From positions 186,001 to 250,000 of the forward strand of contig NZ_WEGK01000002.1 of NCBI RefSeq assembly GCF_009604405.1: DNA of 64,000 nt, read 5' to 3'. The notes beneath the pieces were generated by a model, which saw only the letters and a program-made list of their open reading frames with translations, made no database searches and was not told the DNA's origin. Position 1 is the stretch's first letter; each line of letters begins with the position of its first letter. Shown here piece after piece: positions 8,820 to 16,935 of this stretch. The position numbers were made by a program, and so were the translations under genes. The DNA comes from Nocardia macrotermitis (GTDB lineage Bacteria; Actinomycetota; Actinomycetes; Mycobacteriales; Mycobacteriaceae).

Positions 8820-9002
8820 ATGTCAACGAAAATGATCAGGACCGTGGCCGCCACTGCGATCGCTCTACCGCTGCTCTTCGCGGTAGCTCCGGCCGCATCC
8901 GCCGCCACCACGCTCACCCCGGCCGTGTCGGCGAACACCGCGAGCCCGGTGGGCTCCGTGAGCCTGTGCTTCCCGCTCGGCAGTGTCGTCTTCTGCATCT
9001 GA
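8820..9002 (+). CDS. Small secreted protein, 60 aa
   Basis: The N-terminus MSTKMIRTVAATAIALPLLF is a clear signal peptide, with the cleavage motif ASA at about residues 26-28. The mature part is only about 32 residues, with two cysteines in the C-terminal stretch SVSLCFPLGSVVFCI, which could form one disulphide. Small exported proteins ending in a C-F-P-L-G-S type tail are found in nocardiae and rhodococci, but no function is known to me. It stands alone; the following gene is on the other strand. Confidence 0.6.
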   Translation: MSTKMIRTVAATAIALPLLFAVAPAASAATTLTPAVSANTASPVGSVSLCFPLGSVVFCI

Positions 9003-9073
9003 TCCGGGCCGCATGCCGGAACCGGCGCATCGGAAATATGCGCGGGGCTGTCCGGCTCGATCGCGAGGGTCGG

Positions 9074-9826
9074 TCACCGGATGCGCATCTCCCCTTCGAC
9101 GGCCACCATGCTGCCGTCGGCGTCGACTCCACCCGTGACCACCGCGGGTGGAGTCGTCTGTGCGGTGTTCCGCCGACGCGACCACTGCGCGTAGAACGTG
9201 GTCCAACCGACGCACAGCAGAATCACCACGACCGGCAGGATGCCGTTGATCGCGACCATCGTCCGCACCGACACCACATAGGTCAGCACCACCCGCAGCA
9301 CCGCCTCGCCGAGGAACGCCAGACCCCACGCCACGGTCATCACCCGCTGGGCATGTCGAAACCCCGGGTACTGCCACAGCGCGTTCCACTCGACGACCTT
9401 CGCCGATGAACCATCGGTGGCGAACTTGCGACCCCAATAGAACATCAGCGGCCGGGGCGCGGCGAGACTCGCCAGCATCACGACGCCGAACAGTCCGGTC
9501 AGCGCGGAGTCCTTGACCAGCAGCATCCGCGGACTGTTGAACGCCACGTACGACACCACGCCGAGCACCATGAAAATCAGGATGAACAGGGTCAGCTCGT
9601 CGAGGTGACGGCGGATCGCGAACATCACCAGCAACTCGGCCAGCGGCCAGAGTCCGGACACCATGAGTGCCGACACCTGCGACCAGTGATGAGATACCAG
9701 CTGGGAATACGTCAGAAAGGGCAGGACCATGCTGAACAGCAGGGTGGGCAACCAGTTGAGGGCCAGGGCGAGCGCGCGGGAGCGGCCGGATGCGGGGGAG
9801 GGCGTTGGCACGGGATCTGCGTCCAA
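9074..9826 (-). CDS. VC0807-like multi-pass membrane protein
   Basis: 250 aa with about six hydrophobic segments. Motifs such as NWLPTLLFSMVLPFLTY, the central RPLMFYWGRKF and a late GFRHAQRVMT/WGLAF region match the VC0807 family of actinobacterial membrane proteins with no known function. It is divergent from the PaaX-like regulator, with starts only 24 bp apart. That spacing suggests the regulator controls this gene, possibly a transporter or membrane-stress protein. Confidence 0.7.
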   Translation of the reverse strand: MDADPVPTPSPASGRSRALALALNWLPTLLFSMVLPFLTYSQLVSHHWSQVSALMVSGLWPLAELLVMFAIRRHLDELTLFILIFMVLGVVSYVAFNSPRMLLVKDSALTGLFGVVMLASLAAPRPLMFYWGRKFATDGSSAKVVEWNALWQYPGFRHAQRVMTVAWGLAFLGEAVLRVVLTYVVSVRTMVAINGILPVVVILLCVGWTTFYAQWSRRRNTAQTTPPAVVTGGVDADGSMVAVEGEMRIR

Positions 9827-9850
9827 TTCTATACAGTTGTTGTCACGAAC

Positions 9851-10675
9851 GTGAGCGAAAGAATATCACCAGAACTCGAGGGCGCGCAGGCGTTCTCGTC
9901 ATCGATTGCGTTGGTGCCGTTCCTGTTCGGGCTCGCGCAACGATCCGAGCTGGGCGGAACAGCGCTCACCACCCTGCTGACCGATCTCGGTCAAACTCCG
10001 TCGGCGGCCCGCGGCACGATCATGCGACTGCGGCGCGCGGGCAATCTCGTCGGCCGCCGCGAAGGCCGGAACGTGCACTATCGGCTGGCAGGCCAACTGG
10101 CCGCCGGATTCGACAGGCTCACCGACGCATCGGCCGCCCCCAACTGGACCGGCGAGTTCCATGCCCTGCTCTTCTCCGTGCCGGAAGCCCACCGCCCCTT
10201 CCGTGACACCCTGCGCCGATCCGCCGTCATGTGCGGCTACGGCATCCTCCAGCAGGGCGTCCTGATCAGCCTCGCCGACCACTGGCCGACACTGTCGAAC
10301 ACCCTCCCGCCACGCCCGCCCGACGCCACCCTCTACCCGGCCCGCCTGGCCCTCCCCGCCGCCGACGCCGCCCGCGCGGCCGCCACCGCCTGGCAACTCC
10401 CCGCCCGCGCCGACCGCCTCGACCACCACCGTCGACAACTGCGAAAAGCCTTGCGCGACAACGCCCCCACTCCCGGCCCCGCCGCCCTGCGCCGCCTGGA
10501 CGAACTCCTCAACCCCCCGATGCAGGACATCCTCACCACCCCCCGCCTACCCCCCGACCTACTCCCCGACCACTGGCCCCTACCCGCCCTCTGGTCCGAC
10601 CTCGACGAAATCAACCACCGATACGGCCCCCCAGCCAAGGCCCACGTCGACCGAACCCTCAACGGCCCCTTGTGA
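9851..10675 (+). CDS. PaaX-like transcriptional regulator
   Basis: 274 aa. The N-terminal winged helix has the PaaX-like pattern LTTLLTDLGQTPSAARGTIM followed by RLRRAGNLVGRREGRNVHYRL. The C-terminal half is Arg/Pro rich and resembles the PaaX effector region only weakly. PaaX proteins repress phenylacetate and other aromatic catabolism, but no such genes are nearby, so the effector is unknown. The GTG at 9851 is the first good start in frame; the frame upstream overlaps the divergent membrane gene. The IS21 element is inserted 56 bp after the stop. Confidence 0.65.
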   Translation: MSERISPELEGAQAFSSSIALVPFLFGLAQRSELGGTALTTLLTDLGQTPSAARGTIMRLRRAGNLVGRREGRNVHYRLAGQLAAGFDRLTDASAAPNWTGEFHALLFSVPEAHRPFRDTLRRSAVMCGYGILQQGVLISLADHWPTLSNTLPPRPPDATLYPARLALPAADAARAAATAWQLPARADRLDHHRRQLRKALRDNAPTPGPAALRRLDELLNPPMQDILTTPRLPPDLLPDHWPLPALWSDLDEINHRYGPPAKAHVDRTLNGPL

Positions 10676-10837
10676 TCTCGGCCGTCCCCGGGGCCTCGGG
10701 ATTCCTGATTTCCCCACCCGGGGTCCCGGCCTGTCGGCTGCCAGCCTGAAGGGACCACCGGTTTGCCATGAGCATGGGACCGGGTTGCGTCCGGTCGTGG
10801 GCCGTGTGCTGATGGTGACCGACGACCGGGCCGCTGG

Positions 10838-11656
10838 TCAATCCGGGGTGCTGGGATCGGCTGGTTTGCCCCGGCGGGGCTTCTGCCGCTGCCGGTAGGA
10901 CTCGCCCTCGACGACGAGCTCGTAGGCTGCCGATTGCAGCCGGTCCATCGCCGATTGGGCCAGCAGCGGGTCGGCCATCATGGTCAGGATTTCCGGCGGC
11001 TCCCGGTTGCTGGTGATCACGGTCGAGGCCTTGCGGTGGCGTTCGACGATCAGCTCGTAGAAGTCGTTGGTCTCGGGCGCCTCGAGCCGGTGCAGGGCCA
11101 GGTCGTCGATGATCAGCAGATCGACGCGGTGCAGTTTGCGCATCTCGTCTTCGTAGCTGCCGTCCAGCCGGGCGCCGCGCAGCCGTTTGAACAGTTTGTC
11201 GGCGCGTTCGGTGTGAACAGTGCGGTTGCGGCGGACCGCGACGTGTCCTAATGCGTTGGCCAGGAACGTCTTTCCGACCCCGACCGGGCCCATGATCAAC
11301 ACGTTGTAGGCGTCGGCGAGGAACCGCAGTGAAGTCAGTTCGGCCCAGAGTTCGGAGTCGAAACTGACAGCGGTCGAATCGTCCCATGCCTGCAACTGCA
11401 TCTGCGGGTCCAGGTGCGCGGCCTTGGCGCGGCGTTGCTCGGATTGTCGGTCGCGGCGGGCGACTTCGTCGGCGAACAACATCTCCAGAAAGTCGTGGTG
11501 CGGCAACCGATTCGAGCGGGCCAGGGCCAGACGCTCGGGCAGGGTGTCGAGCAGCTGGCCGAGCTTGAGCCGCCGCATCAACGACTTCAGTTCCGGTGAG
11601 ATCTCGATCGGTTTGACCGCCGGGGAGGCAGCGGGACGACGAGTATCGGTGCTCAT
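10838..11656 (-). CDS. istB: IS21-family ATP-binding helper protein IstB
   Basis: 272 aa AAA+ ATPase. Walker A is GPVGVGKT and Walker B is LLIIDDLA, then the sensor region VITSNREPPE. IstB forms oligomers on DNA and directs the IstA transposase to target sites. Its start overlaps the istA stop by 4 bp (ATGA), so the two are translationally coupled as in other IS21 elements. The family's N-terminal IstB region (residues about 18-60, LKSLMRRLKLGQLL) is present and complete. Confidence 0.95.
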   Translation of the reverse strand: MSTDTRRPAASPAVKPIEISPELKSLMRRLKLGQLLDTLPERLALARSNRLPHHDFLEMLFADEVARRDRQSEQRRAKAAHLDPQMQLQAWDDSTAVSFDSELWAELTSLRFLADAYNVLIMGPVGVGKTFLANALGHVAVRRNRTVHTERADKLFKRLRGARLDGSYEDEMRKLHRVDLLIIDDLALHRLEAPETNDFYELIVERHRKASTVITSNREPPEILTMMADPLLAQSAMDRLQSAAYELVVEGESYRQRQKPRRGKPADPSTPD

Positions 11657-13200
11657 GACGGCCTCCTGACCGCGAAATCGGTAGTGGAACGGACGAATCG
11701 GGACGGAGCCGGTGGTGGCAGCAGCGTCAGCTGCGTGCCGGTGACCCCGCGGGTGAGCATGCGGTCGATGACACCGACATCGACGACCTCGGCCTCGAGG
11801 GCCTGGCGGCAGGCATCGTCGACGACGTCGGCGCCGTGACGGCGCACCAGCCCCAGCAGCCGGTAGACCTGCCGCATCTTCGTCCAGGGCAGCGGATGCT
11901 CGAGCACCGCCGCCGCGTAAGTGCCGATATGCGGGCCGTCGGCTTCGGCCTTGTGCTGCAACGTATTCAAGTCCCGCATCGCATAAGCGGTCAGCTCACT
12001 GGGCAGATCCGCCGGATCGGTCTGCCGACGACCGGCAGGCACGCGAGCATGAACCTTTATCAGCTCGCCGCGGAAATAGAGCTTGACCGTGGCTGTGTCG
12101 ATGCGGGCGGTCAGTCGTTGCCCGACCAGATCGCCGGGAATGCTGTAGAGGGCCTTGGCGATCTGAACATGCCGGTCCGGTGCGACCTTCGGATTCACCC
12201 AGGCCGGGATGTCGAATACCGTGTCGGGCAACGGTTTCAGCTTCGGATGCTCGTCGCTGGCGAACACCTCCGCCGGGTGTAGTCGAGTGGTGCCGTGAAT
12301 GCGCATGCCCGCGGTCTCCCGGCACCACCGCGCAGCGCGTTCCCGGCAGTCGTCGAGGTCCCGGAACTGTTCTCCAGCAAAGAAATTCGACCGTGCATAA
12401 GGAACGCAGCGCTCGACGCGCGGCTTGTCCTGCGGGCTGCGGACCCGTGCTGGATCCACCACGAAGCCACGCGATTCGGCGTACTCGCGGAACGAGTCGT
12501 TCAGCCGGGGATCGGTCGCGTTCGCGCGGTCGACGATGGCTTTCATGTTGTCCGGGATCGCGACGGCGAACACGCCGTCGAAGAACACCCATGCGGCCTC
12601 GAACCCGGCGATGACGTCGTTGAGCGTTTCCCGGTAGGTCGGGAAGACGAACATGTGCCGCGAATACACCGCGGTGAAGATCAGGCCCTTCACCACCCGC
12701 CGACGGCCTTCGGCGTCGGGAAGCAGGCCGAGCCGGCCGAAGTCGACCTGCACCTCCGCGCCCGGTTCACAATCGGCGACCCGCACGGTCGTGCGCCGCT
12801 TCCCGAACCCCAATTCCGTTGTCGCATAACGGTTCAACGTCCGATACGACACCACCACGCCACGGCGGGCCAACAGAATATGGATCTTCGTCAAGGTCAG
12901 GCCCTGATCCAGCCATTCTTTGATCTGCTCGGACTGACCGGCGAGAGTTTCCCACACATCGCTCTTACCGTTCGGCCGAGACTGACGAACCCCGGCGATC
13001 ACCGCGGCCAGCAACTCGTCGGTCAACTGCTCCACACCGTCGTCGCGGTCCACGCCACACGACTGCGCTCGCTCGACATACCGGCGCACGGTCTTGCGGT
13101 CGGTGCCCGACAGCCGGGCCACCTCCCGCAACCCGCGACCCTGCAGCCACAGCCGCAGCATCTCCCTGATCTCGATCACCGAAACCTCCCGGTAGCTCAT
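11653..13200 (-). CDS. istA: IS21-family transposase IstA
   Basis: 515 aa. An N-terminal helix-turn-helix (MLRLWLQGRGLREVARLSG, then DRKTVRRYV) is followed by a second DNA-binding region and the DDE integrase core. In the core, EVQVDFGRL gives the first Asp region, DGVFAVAIPDNMKAIVD the second, and RVERCVPYARSNF the Glu region. It cuts and joins DNA at the element ends. No frameshift or stop was seen. Confidence 0.95.
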   Translation of the reverse strand: MSYREVSVIEIREMLRLWLQGRGLREVARLSGTDRKTVRRYVERAQSCGVDRDDGVEQLTDELLAAVIAGVRQSRPNGKSDVWETLAGQSEQIKEWLDQGLTLTKIHILLARRGVVVSYRTLNRYATTELGFGKRRTTVRVADCEPGAEVQVDFGRLGLLPDAEGRRRVVKGLIFTAVYSRHMFVFPTYRETLNDVIAGFEAAWVFFDGVFAVAIPDNMKAIVDRANATDPRLNDSFREYAESRGFVVDPARVRSPQDKPRVERCVPYARSNFFAGEQFRDLDDCRERAARWCRETAGMRIHGTTRLHPAEVFASDEHPKLKPLPDTVFDIPAWVNPKVAPDRHVQIAKALYSIPGDLVGQRLTARIDTATVKLYFRGELIKVHARVPAGRRQTDPADLPSELTAYAMRDLNTLQHKAEADGPHIGTYAAAVLEHPLPWTKMRQVYRLLGLVRRHGADVVDDACRQALEAEVVDVGVIDRMLTRGVTGTQLTLLPPPAPSRFVRSTTDFAVRRPS

Positions 13201-13389
13201 TTGGCCAATACAGCGGCCGAGCGACCGGAAACCCGCAAGCCACGCCGGGTGGTCCCATAACTGGCAAAACCGCTAGTCAGGTGGTCCCATACGTGGCAAA
13301 CAGGGTGGTCCCATACTCATGGCAAAAACAGCTCCGAAGTGGTCCCTTTCTCCTGGCAGCCGACACGGCCATGGTGCGGCAATGAGTAA

Positions 13390-13420
13390 GGCCCCTGATC
13401 AGACGTGCTGATCAGGGGCC
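13390..13420 (-). terminator. Terminator downstream of tRNA-Pro
   Basis: Perfect 13-bp stem (ggcccctgatcag with ctgatcaggggcc) and a 5-nt loop. It lies 22 bp beyond the 3' end of the tRNA on the minus strand. The IS21 right end is only 20 bp further on. Confidence 0.8.
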
Positions 13421-13442
13421 CTGTCGTGTCTCCACACACGAG

Positions 13443-13516
<74 letters not shown>

Positions 13517-13572
13517 TGTTGTGAACCTGGAGTAGCTTACAACAGGGTGGGGTCAGACGTTAAATCCGCAGG

Positions 13573-15099
13573 TCATTTGGCCTGTAGGGGGCGGATGCTG
13601 GCGAGGATCTTCTGGGCGGTGGCGCGGTCGATGGCGTGCGGGACGCCGGTGTCGGCGGTGACGGTGACGACAAAGCTGCCGTTCTCGCTGGGGAACGCGA
13701 AAGTGTAGACGGAGTAGGTTTTGGCGCATCCGGGAGCCGGTGGCTTGAATGTGCCATCGGTTTCGGCGAACGAGCCGTGTAGCTGGCCGTCCAGGGAGGT
13801 GAGCGGTTCGGCCTTGCCGGGGGTGGTGCCGGTGGAGGTGGCCCAGCCGATCTTGGCCAGCCGGGTGCCGATGTCCACCGCGGCCGCGGCCGGATCCGGC
13901 TTCCCGGACATGGTCAGGAAGGCGTTGGTGCGAATGTAGTTGGGGCAGTAGCCCTTACCGTCCTGGACGAGCCCGGCGATCTCGACGGTCTCGGGGGCGG
14001 TACCCCAGGTCTTCGTCCCGTTCGCGTCGAGCTGCCAGCTCTTGGGCACGTCGAACGCCGCGCCCCGCTCCGGAACCTGGACGACCTGATATCCCGGAAT
14101 CAGCGGCGCCACACCGGCAATCGTGGCCGGTGCGGTGGTCTGCGCCGGGGTGGCCAGCGGCGCGGCGCTCGCGCCGGAACTCAACGCGCTCACCGTGCCC
14201 GTGGCATCGTCCGAATGCCGTCCGGTCAGCAGCAGCGTCGCGCCGATACCCAGGATCACCACGGCCGCCGCGCCGATCCCGGCGAACAGCCAGCGTTTGC
14301 GTTCGCGCGCGGACAACGGCCGATCGGCGTGCTTGTCGTCCTCGGCGTCGGGCCGGGGCGCGGTCTCCGGATGACGGGCCGAATCCGATTGCCGCGCAGA
14401 AGTATTCGCCGAAGTCTCGGAACGCGAACCGGCCTGCTCGGGCGTCCCCAGCTGCCACGCCTGCTCCGGCTGCGGCACCCCCTGCTCCGCAAGCGGTTGC
14501 CGCGCAATGGGACTCGTCGGCCCGCCGTGCGGACGACCCCGCCCGACCGGCTGTGGTGGCGGCGCGTCCTTCGGCGACCCGGACCGCGCCCGTCGCGGCG
14601 GCGAAACCGCCTGCTGCGGAATGGGACTCGTGCGCGCGTCGGGCCGACCGTCCGGCGCGTACTGTGCGATCTCCGGCGACAACGCGAGCGGCTGCTGTCC
14701 GGCCGACGCGCCCTGCTGCCCGAAACTCAACTGATGGAACGCCTCGGTCTGCGCCGAATCGTTCGGAACCTGGCCCTGCCCAGGGGAATTCGCGGCCCCA
14801 CGCGGCGGCTGCGCGCGAGGCGGGTCCGGCTGCGCACGCGGCGCGTCCGGCTGCGGACCCCGCGGCTCGGCCTGTCGGATCACCTCGGTGCGCGAGTTGT
14901 CGATCCGCGGCCCGGCCTGCGGAATCGCCTGCGTGCGCGCGTCATCCGCACCACGCATATCGATCATCTCGGTATGAGTGGTATCGGCGGGCGAGGTCGG
15001 ATGGGGAAGATCCAGCCCGCGCAGCACCGACGCCTGCTGTGACCGGGGATGGTCCTTCGAGGAGGACTGCTCGCCGGAATCACCGCTCGTCGAACTCAT
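13573..15099 (-). CDS. Single-pass membrane protein with long Pro-rich cytoplasmic region and TxxI repeats
   Basis: 508 aa. Residues 1-265 are disordered and rich in Pro, Gln, Arg and Ala. One membrane segment lies at about 270-292, with an external C-terminal domain of about 210 residues (from PLIPGYQVVQVPERGAAFDV). That domain has two cysteines and may be a small ligand-binding fold; I do not recognise it firmly. The cytoplasmic part holds six T-x-x-I/F motifs, at T43, T56, T71, T118, T157 and T195. These resemble phospho-threonine sites read by FHA domains. The protein has no kinase domain. Function unknown. Confidence 0.65.
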   Translation of the reverse strand: MSSTSGDSGEQSSSKDHPRSQQASVLRGLDLPHPTSPADTTHTEMIDMRGADDARTQAIPQAGPRIDNSRTEVIRQAEPRGPQPDAPRAQPDPPRAQPPRGAANSPGQGQVPNDSAQTEAFHQLSFGQQGASAGQQPLALSPEIAQYAPDGRPDARTSPIPQQAVSPPRRARSGSPKDAPPPQPVGRGRPHGGPTSPIARQPLAEQGVPQPEQAWQLGTPEQAGSRSETSANTSARQSDSARHPETAPRPDAEDDKHADRPLSARERKRWLFAGIGAAAVVILGIGATLLLTGRHSDDATGTVSALSSGASAAPLATPAQTTAPATIAGVAPLIPGYQVVQVPERGAAFDVPKSWQLDANGTKTWGTAPETVEIAGLVQDGKGYCPNYIRTNAFLTMSGKPDPAAAAVDIGTRLAKIGWATSTGTTPGKAEPLTSLDGQLHGSFAETDGTFKPPAPGCAKTYSVYTFAFPSENGSFVVTVTADTGVPHAIDRATAQKILASIRPLQAK

Positions 15100-15142
15100 A
15101 GATCACCCTCGCCCCTGACGTATCGGATCGGCGCGAGCAACC

Positions 15143-16105
15143 CTAACGCGCCACGGCCTCCGAGGTGGAAACCCCATGGCCGCTGTCGGCGGCAGGACGC
15201 TGCGGTGGCGCCGCGACCAGCGTCAGCAGCGTGGCCTCCGGACGGCAGCAGAATCGGTACGGAGCCCACGGCGAGGTGCCCAGACCCGCCGACACGTGCA
15301 GCCGGGTGTGCGCACCCCACCGGGACGCGCCCTTGACCCGCGAACGATCGATCCCGCAGTTGGTGACCAGCGCGCCGAAGCCCGGCACACACAGCTGCCC
15401 GCCGTGCGTATGCCCGGCCAGCACCAAGTCGTAACCGTCGGTGGCGAACCGGTCCAGCACCCGCGGCTCGGGGGAGTGGGTGAGCCCGATGCTCAACTCC
15501 GCCAACGGATTCGGCGCACCGGCGATGGTCTCGTAGCGGTCGCGCCGCAGATGCGGATCGTCCACGCCGCCGGTCGCGATCTTGATCCCGCCCACCTCGA
15601 CGTCGCGCCGCACGTGGGTCAGGTCGTGCCAGCCGCGTTCGGCGAAGGCCGCGCGCAGATCCTGCCAGGGCAGCGGATCGCCGTAGACGCGCTTGTGGTT
15701 CTTGTTGAAGTACTTGAACGGATTCTTCGGCACCGGCGCGAAGTAGTCGTTGCTGCCGAACACGAACAGCCCCGGCCGCGACAGCAGCCCGGACAACGCC
15801 TGCACCACCGCGGGCACCGCGCGCTGATGGGCCAGATTGTCGCCGGTGTTGATCACCAGATCGGGCTCGAGCCCCTCGAGTTCGCGAACCCACGCCTGCT
15901 TGAGCTTCTGGCCGGGCGTCATGTGCAGATCGGAGATGTGCAGCACCCGTAGGCTCGACGAGCCCGGCTGTAGCACCGGCAACGTGGTCTCACGCAGGAC
16001 GAATGCGTTGCGTTCGATCAACGTGGCATAGCCGATTCCGGCGACTGCGGCCCCGGTGGCCCCCAGCGCGGCTCGTCGGAATGCGGCAGACGAGAGTACG
16101 GGCAT
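15143..16105 (-). CDS. Membrane-anchored metallophosphoesterase (Rv3683-like)
   Basis: 320 aa. A single N-terminal hydrophobic segment (AALGATGAAVAGIGYATLI) anchors the protein. The calcineurin-type metal motifs follow in order: ISDLHM (DxH), NTGDN (GDxx), GSND, then LTHS and GHTHGGQ. Such enzymes cleave phosphomonoesters or phosphodiesters using two metal ions. In M. tuberculosis the homologue also lies next to ponA2, so a cell-envelope substrate is plausible but unproven. The yqeY gene is divergent, 116 bp away. Confidence 0.88.
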   Translation of the reverse strand: MPVLSSAAFRRAALGATGAAVAGIGYATLIERNAFVLRETTLPVLQPGSSSLRVLHISDLHMTPGQKLKQAWVRELEGLEPDLVINTGDNLAHQRAVPAVVQALSGLLSRPGLFVFGSNDYFAPVPKNPFKYFNKNHKRVYGDPLPWQDLRAAFAERGWHDLTHVRRDVEVGGIKIATGGVDDPHLRRDRYETIAGAPNPLAELSIGLTHSPEPRVLDRFATDGYDLVLAGHTHGGQLCVPGFGALVTNCGIDRSRVKGASRWGAHTRLHVSAGLGTSPWAPYRFCCRPEATLLTLVAAPPQRPAADSGHGVSTSEAVAR

Positions 16106-16221
16106 TCGATCAGGATAGGCGAGATGCGTGCGGATTACCGAGTGTGATTCCGCACAGCGTCACATGCACGCCGCGGCAAAAGTACTGGGAGTAGTTTGCC
16201 GGACCCGATAGCGTGGGCGAC

Positions 16222-16686
16222 ATGTCGGAACTCAAATCGAAGCTGCGGGCGGACCTGACCACGTCGATGAAGGCGAAGGATGCCCTGCGCACCAACACCC
16301 TGCGCATGCTGCTGGCGGCCGTGCAGACCGCCGAGGTCGCCGGTAAGGAAGCCCGCGAGCTCTCCGATGCCGACGTCCTCGCGGTGCTGAGCAAGGAGTC
16401 CAAGAAGCGCAACGAGGCCGCGGTGGTCTTCGAGCAGGCCGGTCGCGGTGAACTCGCCGCCAACGAGCGGGCCGAGGAACAGATCATCGACGAGTACCTG
16501 CCCACCCAGCTCACCGACGCCGAGGTCGCCGACATCGCCGACACCGCGATCGCCGACGTCGCGGAGCAACTCGGCGAGCGTCCTGGGATGCGGCAGATGG
16601 GTCAGGTCATGAAGATCGCCGGCGCCCTGGCCGCCGGTCGCGCCGACGGCTCCCGCCTGTCCGCCGCGGTCAAGTCCCGGTTGTAA
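16222..16686 (+). CDS. GatB/YqeY domain protein
   Basis: 154 aa. It begins MSELKSKLRADLTTSMKAKD and includes the family motif NTLRMLLAAVQ and the terminal GQVMKIAG...DGSRLSAAVK. This fold is shared with the C-terminal domain of the GatB amidotransferase subunit, and free-standing YqeY may bind tRNA, but its role is not settled. ATG at 16222 is preferred to the GTG at 16213. It is followed by a dispersed repeat and a bidirectional terminator before the convergent ponA2. Confidence 0.88.
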   Translation: MSELKSKLRADLTTSMKAKDALRTNTLRMLLAAVQTAEVAGKEARELSDADVLAVLSKESKKRNEAAVVFEQAGRGELAANERAEEQIIDEYLPTQLTDAEVADIADTAIADVAEQLGERPGMRQMGQVMKIAGALAAGRADGSRLSAAVKSRL

Positions 16687-16699
16687 TTTCGGCTGTGAT

Positions 16700-16840
16700 T
16701 TCGGCCTCCGCTCCGCTCCGCTCCGGCGGTTCGCGGCCCCCTGAGGCTCACCGCTGAGCCCCGTGTCGGGCACTCGTTCCTCGCACCCGCCACGCGTCTC
16801 ATCGGCGAGCCGGGCCGCGAACTTTGCTGTCGGCGTTCAT
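16700..16840 (+). repeat. Dispersed structured intergenic repeat, copy A
   Basis: The core, 16729-16822, is 94 bp and bounded by perfect 11-bp inverted repeats gttcgcggccc and gggccgcgaac. Inside is a second hairpin, ggctcaccgctgagcc. A second copy of the same length is at 22482-22575 in the same orientation. A left arm with ggcctccgctccgct repeats is shared with that copy and with the repeats at 31.7 kb. It lies between convergent yqeY and ponA2. Confidence 0.8.
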
Positions 16841-16882
16841 GAGGTTGCGGTGATCGAGTCCTGCCGCCGGCCCCCGACATAC

Positions 16883-16921
16883 CTCGGGCGGACCTCCATG
16901 ATGTTGGGAGGTCCGCCCGAG
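16883..16921. terminator. Bidirectional terminator between yqeY and ponA2
   Basis: Perfect 15-bp arms, ctcgggcggacctcc and ggaggtccgcccgag, with a 9-nt loop, 15 bp past the ponA2 stop. It serves the convergent gene pair. Confidence 0.85.
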
Positions 16922-16935
16922 ATGTGTCCGAACGC

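Larger units (their letters stand above)
10732..13365 (-). mobile_element. IS21-family insertion sequence, intact
   Basis: 2634 bp. It starts TGTCGGCTGCCAG and ends with the inverse CTGGCAGCCGACA; the similarity of the ends continues to agggaccac. A 5-bp target duplication, cggcc, is at 10727-10731 and 13366-13370. The right end carries four related sites, gtggtcccat...tggcaaa (from 13249, 13281, 13305 and 13339), and the left end carries two. Such multiple terminal repeats are the transposase-binding sites of IS21. It contains istA and istB, both intact, so it may be active. Confidence 0.93.
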
